Of a stretch of 64,000 nucleotides of DNA, positions 1 to 11,157 are shown in pieces; position 1 is the stretch's first letter; each line of letters begins with the position of its first letter. The notes beneath the pieces are model-generated. The model saw only the letters and a program-made list of their open reading frames with translations. It had not been told where the DNA came from and did not search any database. Source of the stretch: Labia minor (taxonomy: Eukaryota; Arthropoda; Insecta; Dermaptera; Spongiphoridae); NCBI GenBank assembly GCA_963082975.1, contig OY720344.1:76248053-76312052 (forward strand), written 5' to 3'. The position numbers and the translations under genes are program-made.

Positions 1-248
1 TTTTATATTTAAATTTTGTGTACTTGATAAAGTTTGAACCTTCGTTTCCTATTTTAAAAATATACCATTTATGATTCATTTTTGGATTTATTTTCAATTA
101 ATTAATTAATAGTAGAATTTAGTTGCTCAAAATTCTGATGAATTTACTCCTTGAGGGTTAGAGAAGACGCCCGGATAAATTGTGTTAATTATACCGTTTT
201 GTATTTATACAAGTGATGAAAGGAGAGTTTGTGCGAATAGACACATTG
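1..248. other. AT-rich flank, no gene seen
   Basis: AT-rich DNA upstream of the hAT transposon. No ORF, splice-bounded exon or recognisable repeat was found in this stretch. Confidence 0.6.
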
Positions 249-925
249 TCTTAAGGCAGTGGTTCTTAAACTGTGGTCCGCGGACCCCTGGGGGTCCGCG
301 AAGCCTTTACTGGGGGTCCGCGGTCCTCGGAAAAAAATCATCGTAAAAATATATACATATATAAATATTTAAAGTTCATTGTTTAACTATATCCTCCTAG
401 AGAATTACGGCTATAATTTAATACTATTAATAATACTATTTTATTTTATTAAATTGATAATTATATCAATTAATTTTTTGTGAATAAATAAACATATATA
501 AAAAACTATATATAAAATTTGAATTTTCATCCATTCATTCATTTAAAATCATTTTTCGATTGTTCCTTTAAAATAACCCCTCTTAGGGGCTCGGAAGGGG
601 AGGCCATATAAGGGAATTTTCTTTCACTTCGTTATTGGGGAAAACCAGGGGATGGGACAGTCTTACCCGGAAAAACCCAAATTGTCAGCGTCCACTCTGG
701 GGTTTTAAACAGTTTTAAAGCAAATGTTAATTATAAGTTCATTTCTCAACGAGTTGTATCTTTAAATTATTTTTATTAATTTAATTAATTATAATTAAAT
801 TATAGCTAATAATAGTTTATTATAGCTAATAATTTTTTTAATTTTTAGTGTAATTTGCATGATCATTATTTATATAAAAACACTAAACACATTTTGCAAT
901 TTCCCAGAAAGGCTGTTTTTGAGAT

Positions 926-1192
926 GTAAGTATAAGTTAGTTTTATGAATAAAAAATATTTATTTTAATAATATTTTAGAATCAAATTACGAAATTAATA
1001 ATATTTTAGAATCATATTACGAAATATATTTATTATATAAATTAATATTCATTTAAAATGATATTAAATCATTTATTTAAAATGATTTAAAACATTTATT
1101 AAAATGATTTAAAACATTCATTTAAAATCATATTAAAACATAGCTAGTAAATAATAATTCGTTATATTTATATTATATTTATATTATTGTAG
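926..1192 (+). other. Possible 5'UTR intron of the hAT transposase
   Basis: A consensus donor GTAAGT at 926-931 and an acceptor ending ATTATTGTAG at 1192 could remove 267 bp of AT-rich leader, joining a short upstream leader to the sequence just before the ATG at 1220. The interval contains short internal tandem repeats (a ~29-bp unit at 967-1026 and ATGATTTAAAACATT-like units at 1050-1140). This is inference from splice consensus only. Confidence 0.35.
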
Positions 1193-1219
1193 TTCAATGT
1201 TAATAAATTACTCCATAAA

Positions 1220-3079
1220 ATGGATCGTTGGCTACAAACTGGTTCAACACAGAAACGGAAAGAATCAGATGATGAGGCATCAACAGCAAACTCTACCAAG
1301 AAACGCAAAACTAGAAAATATTCGGATGATTATTTATCATTTGGATTTACTTATATTTGCAACAATGATGTGGAAAGACCAGTCTGCGTTCTATGTCAGG
1401 AAAGTTTATCCAATGAAAGTATGAAACCTGCTAATCTCAGACGTCATTTACAAACAAAGCACAGCGAGCATGTTAGTAAGTCTATCGAATTTTTTAAAAT
1501 GAAAAAAGAAGAACTTAATTCAAGTCAGAAATTGATGGTAAAGACGGGATCTGGTGGTATGAGTAAGAAAGCAGTAATGGCTTCATATGAAGTAGCTCTA
1601 CTTATTGCTAAAGCAGGAAAGCCGCATAATATAGCAGAGCAATTAATTCTTCCTGCTACAAAAGTAATTACAAATATAATGTTAGGAACTAAAGCAGCAA
1701 ACGATATAAATTTGATTTCATTATCAAATGATACGGTTAAGAATAGGATTGAAGACATGTCATGTAATATAAAAGAAGAATTAATATCGAGTGTGCGCAA
1801 AAGTCACTATTACTCATTACAATTGGATGAAAGTACTGATGTCACTAATAATGCCAATTTGTTAGCTTTCATTAGATATGAGTTTGAATATCAAATACAA
1901 GAAGATGTATTGTTTTGTGATTCACTACCTTCACGAACGACAGCTAATGACATATTTAACAGTTTGAATAATTTTATAACCGAAAATGAAATAGAGTGGC
2001 CAAAATGTGTTGGAATTTGCACTGATGGTGCTCGTTCAATGTCAGGTACAAGAACTGGATTGATTGCTCTTATTAAAAATGTTGCGCCTCAGGTTGTTTG
2101 GAATCATTGCTGCATTCACAGAGAATCATTAGCAGCCAAAAATATGTCACCAGATTTGAAAAGAACATTAGACGAAGTAGTTAAAATTGTCAATTTCATT
2201 AAGGCTCGTCCACTTAATTCCAGAGTTTTTAAAATTTTGTGTGAGGAAATGGGTAGTCAACATACACATTTATTATTACATACAGATGTACGTTGGTTGT
2301 CCCGCGGGAAAGTACTCATTCGCCTTTTTGAGCTTCGAGATGAAATACGATTGTTTTTAATAGATGCGCATTTTGAACTGACCGAATGTTTCAATGATTT
2401 TATCTGGTTAGCTAAGGTGGCTTACTTGACTGATATTTTTACAAAATTGAACGAACTTAATTTGAGCCTGCAAGGTACTGTTGTAAATATATTTAAAGTT
2501 GAAGATAAAATAGAAGCAATGATTAAAAAAATCGACTTGTGGTCGAAACGCATCCAGAACGGTGTATATGAGTCTTTTCCAACTCTCAATGATTTCATAG
2601 AAAGCTCCAGTGAAAAATTGCTTATTCAAACGCGTCAATTATTTGTTGAACATTTAATTACTTTGAAAAGCAACTTCAGGAAGTATTTTTCTACTCCTGA
2701 TCCTTGCAATAACTGGATCAGAGATCCATTTAATATGGAAATTACAAATGCTAAACATTTATCTGCACCTGAACAAGATATTCTCGTGGAATTATCATGT
2801 GATACAACTTATAAACTAAAATTTAACAAAACTGAATTGAGCAACTTTTGGTTACTTCTCAGGTCAGATTATCCTGCGCTTGCAAATAAAGCACTTCAAC
2901 ACTTGATTCCATTCTGCACAACATATTTATGCGAACAAGCTTTTTCGGTACTATTTTATATTAAGTCTAAATATAGAAACAAATTAAATGTAGAGCCGGA
3001 TCTTAGATTAAAAGTTTCCAATATTAAGCCAGATATTGAGATTCTTGTTTCAAGAAAACAACTGCATACATCTCATTAA
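1220..3079 (+). CDS. hAT transposase, BED-finger, ZBED5/Buster-like
   Basis: A 619-aa open reading frame encoding a cut-and-paste transposase, expected to act in the nucleus on the ends of its own element. Residues 1-40 are basic and start MDRWLQTG. A BED-type zinc finger follows (VCVLCQ near residues 56-61, then the histidines of RRHLQTKH). The RNase H-like fold shows LQLDESTD (first catalytic Asp near 203) and CTDGARSM (second Asp near 269) with a CIH motif after it. The stretch HTDVRWLSRGKVL lies near 352. The C-terminal hAT dimerisation region has CEQAFS (catalytic Glu near 572) and YIKSKYRNKLN. Length and order match ZBED5-like hAT proteins of the Buster group (family knowledge). The ATG at 1220 was chosen because it opens the conserved N-terminus. 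No frameshift or stop is seen, so activity is possible but untested. Confidence 0.93.
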   Translation: MDRWLQTGSTQKRKESDDEASTANSTKKRKTRKYSDDYLSFGFTYICNNDVERPVCVLCQESLSNESMKPANLRRHLQTKHSEHVSKSIEFFKMKKEELNSSQKLMVKTGSGGMSKKAVMASYEVALLIAKAGKPHNIAEQLILPATKVITNIMLGTKAANDINLISLSNDTVKNRIEDMSCNIKEELISSVRKSHYYSLQLDESTDVTNNANLLAFIRYEFEYQIQEDVLFCDSLPSRTTANDIFNSLNNFITENEIEWPKCVGICTDGARSMSGTRTGLIALIKNVAPQVVWNHCCIHRESLAAKNMSPDLKRTLDEVVKIVNFIKARPLNSRVFKILCEEMGSQHTHLLLHTDVRWLSRGKVLIRLFELRDEIRLFLIDAHFELTECFNDFIWLAKVAYLTDIFTKLNELNLSLQGTVVNIFKVEDKIEAMIKKIDLWSKRIQNGVYESFPTLNDFIESSSEKLLIQTRQLFVEHLITLKSNFRKYFSTPDPCNNWIRDPFNMEITNAKHLSAPEQDILVELSCDTTYKLKFNKTELSNFWLLLRSDYPALANKALQHLIPFCTTYLCEQAFSVLFYIKSKYRNKLNVEPDLRLKVSNIKPDIEILVSRKQLHTSH

Positions 3080-3473
3080 ATATGTAAGTTATATTTAATG
3101 AGATAGATGCAGTTATTTTTTAAAATATTTCTTATTTAATATTTTCTGAAAAAAATTATAAAATATTTATATGAATTTAATGTAAGTACCCATTATAATT
3201 TGTGAGATTTGTTGCTATGACAATGTTTGTATTTTCTTTCTTCAATATTATAATTTCTAATAAAATGTGTTCTACAATATGCAAAAAAATCGTTATTCAC
3301 CAATCACTGTTAGAAATATTCATCATATATCCTTGTCCTTATGAGATCGTAAGCCAGAAATTAATTAATAAAATGACGTAAAGTACCTAAAGTTGTGATG
3401 GGGGTCCGTCAAAAAAAATTTTTTCAAGTGGGGGTCCGTGGAGTACATAAGTTTAAGAACCTATGTCTTAAGG

Positions 3474-4555
3474 GACCATGGTAGTTGGCGGCAATCCTGG
3501 ACCAAGTGGGCCTTTGTGTATCAAACAGCTGTTTATTGCAGTTTCAAACGAAGTATAGAGTTTGGAAATAGGTCGACTCAATTTCATGCCATTCAACTTC
3601 GTTCTAGGATACAATTTGAAGGGAAATATACTCTATGTACTCCTTGTTCATTCCACTCCCAATCAGTCTTTAACAAAGCTATTTATTTTAAATTAGAATT
3701 CTTAGATCATTTGTCTATTTTTTTAACTTTTATTATTTTTTAACAAGAAAAAAAAATATGGCCAGCGACCTGATGTGTATGTAAAATAATTTGCTCGGAA
3801 AAAAATAACAATTCCAATTTGTTATTCGATTCATTGCCCAAAAGTTTATTCCATGGAATTTTCTATAACATTCATAGTTAATTGTTGGATATTTTTTCAA
3901 GTTATTACAATTACGATTTAATCCTGATGAATTTCAAATTGTAATTTAGAAATTAAATTAGATATTACTATAATCTAAAAAGAATATTAAATAAATAAAT
4001 ACGAGTATATACAATATATACCAAACTTATAATATCAATTAAAATTTGCCAAAAGTGTTATAAGTTAATAAAAGAAATTATTTAATCTTAACTTACAACA
4101 CAGATTATTTTAGTTTTATTTATTTTTTTTACGTTTGAAAATAAAATAAAATTTATAATTAATAATTCAAGCAGACATATATTATATATAATAATATGTT
4201 TGAAAAGTCAGATTAAACAACCACTTGAATCATTACAATATTTTGTTTTGATATTCTTTGATATTTATAGACAAGTTATGATTAACTATTTATATTAAGT
4301 TAAAAAAATATAATCAAATGAGTTTAAAAAAATGAAAACTTCATAAAATTTTAAAAGCCTAAGTATAAATAATAAGCGAAAATATATAATTATATGTCGT
4401 ATATTTTCTAACCATTTTCAGTTTGTTATAGTTATAAAATTCGATCTAAAATAATCTAAAAGTAATGTTGTTGAAATAACACTTTCAAAAACACTGAAAG
4501 TAACTACAAACATTAATAATCAATTTGAATTCATCAGTGTGTGTATATATATTCA
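3474..4555. other. AT-rich, no gene seen
   Basis: AT-rich DNA between the hAT element and a Helitron end. No supported gene. The open frame crossing 3438-3743 begins inside the hAT terminal repeat and has no family resemblance. Confidence 0.6.
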
Positions 4556-4620
4556 CTAGTTGAACCCGTTGCAAACGGTGTTTGCAATTTCAGTTTAAAA
4601 TGAATTTTGTTGGTTGTGCT
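4556..4620 (-). mobile_element. Helitron 3' terminus, second type (minus)
   Basis: On the minus strand the sequence ends with the hairpin CCGTT-TGC-AACGG, then GTTCAA and the terminal CTAG at 4559-4556, followed by host T. This is the canonical Helitron 3' arrangement (hairpin, short spacer, CTRR, insertion between A and T). The rest of the element, to the right, is not recognisable and no matching TC 5' end was identified. Confidence 0.5.
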
Positions 4621-5092
4621 AATCTTTGTTGCCTATATAATAATATATAATATATATTTCAGCACGATTTTTATATTAATTACTTCATCTAGTTTATTTG
4701 CTAAATACATTTTCAAAGGTATAGTTTAAAATCCATTTAATTTGTTACCTCGTTTTCCGTCTAGAGAGTAGAATTATCTTTATAACAAAAGTCATCAATC
4801 ATTCTCATTTCACTTTAATAACAACTTTTCCTACTGTTCTATGACATGTTTGTAGATGAATTTGCTGTCTGATGCACCCACTACAGTCCAAATACTCACC
4901 ATAAAGTATTTAAACCTATTGAATATTGCGTTTATATTGCGTTTTGTTTCACCTAATTTGAATTCATAACAAGAATCTAATCAGAAGATACATATTATGT
5001 TTTATTATTTAAAAAAAAGTATATATCTACATCTGTAATCTATATATCTATTGCATAATCTATGTCTGATTCAGTAAACATTTTAATAAATT

Positions 5093-6874
5093 CTAACTGC
5101 TTAGGCCTTCGGAGTTTTTTACACCTAGACAGGGGCGTTTTTATTTATTTGATTTCAATCACTATATTATAAAATTTCATTTCCTTTTGGCGTTCTTATC
5201 TATTTTATAACGTTTTTCTTAAATTCACTTGGCTCTCTGTCTCTGTGTCTGTCTGTTCGCTCTTTTGACAAATTGAAATCGATTTTTTATCGACTTTTTA
5301 TTGAGATAGACTTTTGAAAATTTTTATAGATATTTCAATGGATCCCTAGAAGGTATAGAAGAAATAATTGAATTATAATTAATTAATTGTAATTAATTAG
5401 CGATTAATTACTTTTAGTAACTAACTCCTTTAGTATTGCTCAGATTATTTTTTTTCAACGGATTCTGAAACATAAATATTGATTTCAGGACAGATTTTCA
5501 TTTTGAATGTATTGGAAATTTTTTATAATTAATTAATTAAATTAATGATGAATTCTTATTAATCAGTTGTATCGCAATTGAAGAGGGGTTTCTTTCCCTC
5601 AAATGGCATAGAGAAAATATCTTTTTCTTTATATATGTCCCTGAGAGAAAGGAAACAAAACAATAGAATAACATTTTTTTATGAAGACAATATATATATA
5701 TATTTATAAAATATACATTTATATATATATTAATGTACATATTTATATATATATACATTTATAAAATCTCATCTTAATAAAAATTATTTATTTAAAAATA
5801 AAATATAATTATTATTCAATAATAACATTTGACTTGATTGTTTTAATAGATTATAATATTCCTTAATATTATGTTTATATTCACTCTTTATTATTATTTA
5901 TCGTTTATTAAATAATTTTTATTTTAATGAAATTTAGAGAAATCTAAAAAAATTAGACTTGTGACATTTTATAAAATCAAAACTAACTTTTTAATTGAAT
6001 TGGCCTGCCAATAACCACATAAAATTTAAATAAATTCAAATAGTTATTTTTTTTAATTTAAATATGATTTAATTTAAACTATAATAATAATAAATAGTGT
6101 ACAGAATTATTAAATGTTTAGATTTTGATTTGATATAATGTCCCATTTGGCCTTAATTCGCATTGATATTCTCTTAAGATTAGAAGTAACTTTTAAATTG
6201 AGTTCTACTCCAGTCCAATTCATTTACACATCTAATTTGTATGACACACCTAAATTTCAAAATTTTGATAGAAAATTACATATTATAATTATAGTGGGTA
6301 ATGGTATGTAATAATTATAATGAGAATTTTTTAATAAATTTATAAATTTATTTTTATATTCTTTCTAAATTTATCAAAATCTAACTAATGTTCTAAATAT
6401 TCTCTATTAATATCTATATATATTTATATATATATTTTTATTATAATTAAGTATATATTCAAATTTTAAAAATTTATCATTCAACTTTTTTTCTAATTTT
6501 AAAACCACAAATTTTACTTCAAAATTTTATAATTAATTTACATTTAATTGATTATTAATATGAAAAATTATGAATTTTGTAAAAATTTATATTCATTGCC
6601 GGAAATAAATCGACACCTTCAGTAAGACGATGGAGTCTTTGAGTGAACAACATGGAGCATTATGTAAATTTTTAAAAATTAATTTATGGTTATTGACAAG
6701 ATATTAATGAAATTTATAGTCTATATGCAAATAGAGGTATATAAGGATATTATGATATAATTTCAAAATAATCGGTTCAGCATATTTTTAGAAAATAACG
6801 TCACAATTTTCCGGACACACTAACAGACTAGAAAATTTTAAAGTTGAATCAATGTGCAGACAAAAATATATAGA
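5093..6874 (-). mobile_element. Degenerate Helitron, minus orientation
   Basis: Two ends look paired. The 3' end (low coordinates, 5093-5140) is a decayed copy of the hairpin and GC-rich terminus seen at 11157, 24622 and 42037. It keeps the CCTTCGG and CACCTAGAC blocks, with the terminal CTAG changed to TTAG. The 5' end reads inward on the minus strand from 6874 as TCTATATATTTTTGTCTGC. It matches the copy at 49970-50228 over about 200 bp, including a conserved ACGTCACAATTT block. The interior is AT-rich with no ORF. Pairing of the two ends is inference. Confidence 0.5.
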
Positions 6875-7487
6875 TATTTTTTATTTTGTCCCATTATTTT
6901 TTATTTAAATTGTAATCAAAAAATAATTTAAAAAAACAAAATATTATTTTTATTTGAAAAGAAATGAATTTTAAATGAATGGGGACAACTTAGCAACTTA
7001 TACAAATCACGTTCAATTTATTTTACATACATAATAATTCCTCTCTCAAATAAAAAATGATTACTAAACTTTATATAATGTTATTTAAGAATTATATTTT
7101 ATCTATATCTATAAAATCAAAAAATTAAAATTTTAATAAAACAAAATCATCAAAAGAAAAAGAAGCTAAATTCATCCCTAATTGCATTTGAACAATAATA
7201 TTGTTTGTTTGATAATTCAGTAAATTTCGATAGAAAGATTAATTAAAAATAAATATTTAATGTAATGACTATAAATAAATGAATAAAATAAGTAAATATT
7301 TAATTTATCTAATAAACAAGAATTATAATTTAAAATCGTCCTATTATGCATGCTATTTTCACCTAAAATTATACTTTATTTAATATTATTATGCAATCGT
7401 AAATTAAGGTGATGCTGATAGAGTATTTTACCAAAAATCTCTGTGTTCTGTAATTTAAATTATAATTTCTATCACAATCATCCTTTT
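6875..7487. other. AT-rich, no gene seen
   Basis: No supported gene or repeat in this AT-rich stretch, which lies between a decayed Helitron 5' end and a HINE2 copy. Confidence 0.6.
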
Positions 7488-8090
7488 TACTATCTCGCCA
7501 GAAATAGTATTGCGATCACGAAAATTTTCGAATTCGAGATTTTGATGATTTTATACGTTTTGAAGGTTCCTGAATTATTTTCACTAAGGTTGAGAAAAAT
7601 GTCTCTGTGTGTGTATGTCTCTCTGTTTGTATGTATATATGTATGTGTGTGTGTATTTAGACAAGATTACTCAAAAACGGTTTGAGCTAGAATCATGAAA
7701 TTTGTTACATGGGCATTATTCAAAATTCGTAGAGGGTCATTACCTACAACGTTTTGATTTTTTTTTCCTCTAAAGGGACCGTAAAAATAAAGATATATGT
7801 TTGATAATTTTTCACATGATTAAAAATTATTTAAAACTGCTATATATAGAATTTCAGCTTGATTGAATGGCTGAAAGTTCCAGAATTAATTTTTTAACAC
7901 TACAAATCTCACGCGCCAACACGTGACGTGGTGCCATCAACAAAGAGCCAAACATGCGCTGGTTTAATAAATATTATTTATTAATTTTAATTTATAATTT
8001 ATAATTAATTAAATTTAATTTAAATATAATATATTATGTTATTTAATTTAATTCAAATTGCGAGATAGTCGAGTGGAGATAAATACTCCA
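7488..8090 (+). mobile_element. HINE2 (Helentron-like non-autonomous), full length
   Basis: The element begins TACTATCTCGC. It carries a TG/TC-rich simple-repeat core near 7600-7660, then a conserved body with the CACGTGACGTGGTGCC block. The inverted motif GCGAGATAGT stands just before a small terminal hairpin ending ACTCCA. In sister copies that hairpin is GAGTG-GAGA-CACTC. The layout of 5' motif, microsatellite core, subterminal inverted motif and 3' hairpin is that described for Helentron-associated elements such as DINE-1. No protein is encoded. Confidence 0.75.
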
Positions 8091-8347
8091 GCTAATTATA
8101 ATTTAACATTAACATTTACAACAATTTTATATTTTATTAGAAAATCTAATTTCACTCGAAAATCTAATTGAAAATCTCTGAATACTGGTATTAAATGACT
8201 TCAAATGTTAATTCATGATATGATTTCGCTTCTATTTATATCTAATTTCTATCATAGTCACTCTTTATTTTCTTATTATAATATGATTAATTTTAAAATT
8301 AACATAATACTTAGAAAGAATATTAAATATATATAATATTTACATAA

Positions 8348-9172
8348 TCTTATAAATAAAAATGACTTTTGTAATTGCATCACTCAATAACGCCTGGACC
8401 AATTTTGACAATTCTTTTTTTAAAATGTTCGTTGAAGTCCAAGGATGGTTTTTCCGGCGAGAAAAAATCGAATAATTGTCGGGAAAACCCTAAAAACAGC
8501 CCTTTTCTTTACATTTTCTTATTGATGACGTCACAGCTAGGGATAAAAAATGATTACCGCCGTTTTTTAAAATAATTAAATTATTCTATAGATTATAAAA
8601 TATTTTTAAGATAAATAATTAATTTTATCAAATAAATATCTAATTATTTCCAGGTAATTTTATATATATTTTAATATTATTATTATAGTTTTAATTTTTT
8701 TAAGTAATTTCTTTTTATTTTAATTTTTATATTTAAGCTAAATATCATTTAATATTTTTTAAATTTATTAATTTAATTAAATACATTTGTTTAAAATTGT
8801 TTTTCATAATATCAAATAGTTTGAATTTCTATTTAAAACGTTTTATTTATTTAATTTAATTTTATTTATTTTTTGATCATTTTATTTGTATTTTTATATT
8901 AATAATTGTTTTTTTTTAGATAATTTAAAACATTTCAATTGCCTTTTTTACTTGATTAATTTTGAATTGAATTATTTTTTCATATTTATTTATAAGATTT
9001 ATTTACTTAAAAATTTAATTTTATTAAATAAATATCTAATTATTTTCAGGTAAGTTTATATATTTTTTATTTTTTAATCTCATTAGCTAAAATTGTTTGT
9101 TTGTATTATTGAGGACCCCAAGTTCAATTCATTTTAATCAGATTGATGCAATGATGCAAAATTTAATTTAAT
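8348..9172 (+). repeat. Tandem duplication, unit A (Helitron-like 5' end)
   Basis: Unit A starts TCTTATAAATAAAAATGAC, preceded by A, like a Helitron 5' terminus. Its first ~190 bp are nearly identical to 9173-9370. Its AT-rich second half (8600-9108) is repeated at 9670-10550. The segment 8546-8590 also recurs in inverted form at 9533-9583. No gene. Short open frames at 8375 and 9200 are simply the two copies of the repeat. Confidence 0.7.
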
Positions 9173-10550
9173 TCTTATAAATAAAAATGACTTTTGTAAT
9201 TGCATCACTCAATAACGCCTGGACCAATTTTGACAATTCTTTTTTTAAAATGTTCGTTGAAGTCCAAGGATGGTTTTTCCGGCGAGAAAAAATCGAATAA
9301 TTGTCGGGAAAACCCTAAAATCAGCCCTTTTCTTTACATTTTCTTATTGATGACGTCACAGCTAGGGAGGACGAACATTTGGAATAAAAGTTGTCGCTTA
9401 TCTGACCTCCCTACCTCCCCGAGAAATTCTCACTAAAAATGTTTATAATATTTTTATTTATTAAATCAAACTAAATATTATTTTTTATTTCAATATTTTT
9501 TTAATGTTAATACAATAATTTTTATTTTATAATCTATAAAATAATTTAATTATTTTAAAAAACGGCGGTCTTCATTTTTTTTACTCTCTACTGACTGTGA
9601 CTGTAAGGATGATCTGTGCTGTGAATCCCTTCCTTCTCAGTGTCGAATAGAAATAGATGATATTACTTGGATAAATTTTTAAGATAATTAATTAATTTTA
9701 TCAAATAAATATCTAATTATTTTCAGGTAATTTTATATATATTTTAATATTATTATTATAGTTTTAATTTTTTTAAGTAATTTCTTTTTATTTTAATTTT
9801 TATATTTAAGCTAAATATCATTTAATATTTTTTAAATTTATTAATTTAATTAAATACATTTGTTTATAAAATTGTTTTTCATAATATCAAATAGTTTGAA
9901 TTTCTATTTAAAACGTTTTATTTATTTAATTTAATTTTATTTATTTTTTGATCATTTTATTTGTATTTTTATATTAATAATTGTTTTTTTTAGATAATTT
10001 AAAACATTTCGATTGCCTTTTTTACCGACCGACGGGGTAAGGGAGGTATTGTTTTCATACCAAATTTCACATGAGGAGATTTTTTTACATATCACCACGA
10101 ATGTATTGGTTTTATCCTCGGGAAAAATCATCTTCATTATGTTTTTCATAATTTAAAATTATATGACGTCACCCAGCCCTTCATGACGTCACAGCCTCCT
10201 TATTATAATCACGGGCAACGCCGGCTACTTCAGCTATATATTATAAATAAAATAAAATTAAAAATATTTATGTTATATGCCTATCTGTTTTTTATTACAT
10301 TAATAGATATATTAAAATTATTTGAAATTGTTTCTGTAGCTGGAAATTAATTTATTTCAAACCGTCGGTCGGTTCAGACCTGGCTACAGGTCAACTTATT
10401 ACTTGATTAATTTTGAATTTTGATTTTATTTATTTATTTACTTAAAAATTTAATTTTATTAAATAAATATCTAATTATTTTCAGGTAAGTTTATATATTT
10501 TTTATTTTTTAATCTCATTATGCTAGCTAAAATTGTTTGTTTGTATTAAT
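9173..10550 (+). repeat. Tandem duplication, unit B, interrupted by HINE1
   Basis: This second copy of the 8348-9172 unit diverges in the middle (9370-9660). It carries a 377-bp HINE1 insertion at 10024-10400 that unit A lacks. Because unit A supplies the empty site (CCTTTTTT then ACTTGATT), the insertion boundaries can be read directly. Confidence 0.75.
10024..10400 (+). mobile_element. HINE1 copy, empty site available
   Basis: The element begins ACCGACCGACG and ends with the inverted motif CGTCGGTCGGT. The hairpin GACCTG-GCTA-CAGGTC and the terminus AACTTATT follow. Two TGACGTCA-like palindromes lie in the middle. Comparison with 8940-8965 shows a clean insertion into a T-run without target duplication, with an ambiguity of a few bases because flank and terminus share T and AC. 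This short version lacks the GGAC-rich microsatellite core of longer copies. Confidence 0.85.
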
Positions 10551-11157
10551 GGTTTCGAGGCAGGAAAAGTGATGGGGTTTGAAATTAATAGTGATAATGC
10601 AAAATAAATAGTATCAGAGCGAATAATATTTGCAAAGAATTTAAATCGAGGTTGCAATCGGGAAATTATTATCAAAGGGGATCAAAATTAAAATATATAA
10701 AACAATTATTTTTTCTGTTGTATTATATGGGTGGGAGGCATGGTCTATAACCCTGGGAGATGAGAGTAGATTCAGAGTATTTGAGAAAAGGATTCTTCCC
10801 AAGATTTATGGGCCAAAGAAAGATGAGGACACCGGGGAATAGCGGAGACTGCATAACAAGGAATTGCATGACCTCTATGCATCTCTAGATATAGGTTATA
10901 AAATAGAGAAGGCTGGGTTCGGCAGGGCACATGGCTAGAATGGGAGAGGAAAAATATATTGGTGGGGAGTTCGATTGGAAAACGTCCGTGTGGAAGACCA
11001 ATTGTGAACAGGGAGGACATTGTAGGAAGGAACGTGAGAGAAATGGGACAGGGTAGGAGTTAGATGGTTATAGCTCAGAATAGGGACACTCGGGGGGTAC
11101 AGGGGGCGGAGCCCCCGTCTAGGTGTGGAGAGCGCCGAAGGCGCTCGGAGCAGCTAG
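10551..11157 (+). mobile_element. Helitron 3' end carrying LINE1A reverse-transcriptase tail
   Basis: The interval 10551-11085 is the frameshifted 3' part of a non-LTR reverse transcriptase, called LINE1A here. It shows remnants of the thumb region and the GWxGxxARMGEE-type C-terminal motif. A GC-rich segment follows (GGGGGCGGAGCCCCC). The hairpin GAGCGCC-GAA-GGCGCTC, the spacer GGAGCAG and the terminal CTAG end it at 11157, followed by T. This is a textbook Helitron 3' end. The LINE 3'UTR seen in other copies is deleted here. The 5' end is uncertain and may be the TC start at 9173. Confidence 0.7.

Larger units (their letters stand above)
257..3465 (+). mobile_element. Complete hAT (Buster-type) DNA transposon
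   Basis: A 3209-bp element with all hallmarks of an autonomous hAT transposon. The 8-bp target duplication TCTTAAGG lies at 249-256 and 3466-3473. It fits the nnnTAnnn target preference reported for the Buster group. The terminal inverted repeats start CAGTGGTTCTTAAACTGTGG on the left and, read inward from the right end, CATAGGTTCTTAAACTTATG. Both continue into a GGACCCC block. The inside carries one uninterrupted transposase gene (1220-3079), an AT-rich 5' leader and a 3' leader with AATAAA signals near 3257 and 3368. The exact duplication and open ORF suggest a recent insertion. The leader region 410-700 resembles 40080-40365 and may be a separate repeat trapped in the element. Confidence 0.93.

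Noticed and set aside
8375..9436. Two near-identical 66-78 aa open frames
   Set aside because: They are the two copies of the Helitron-like 5' end in the tandem duplication, not genes.
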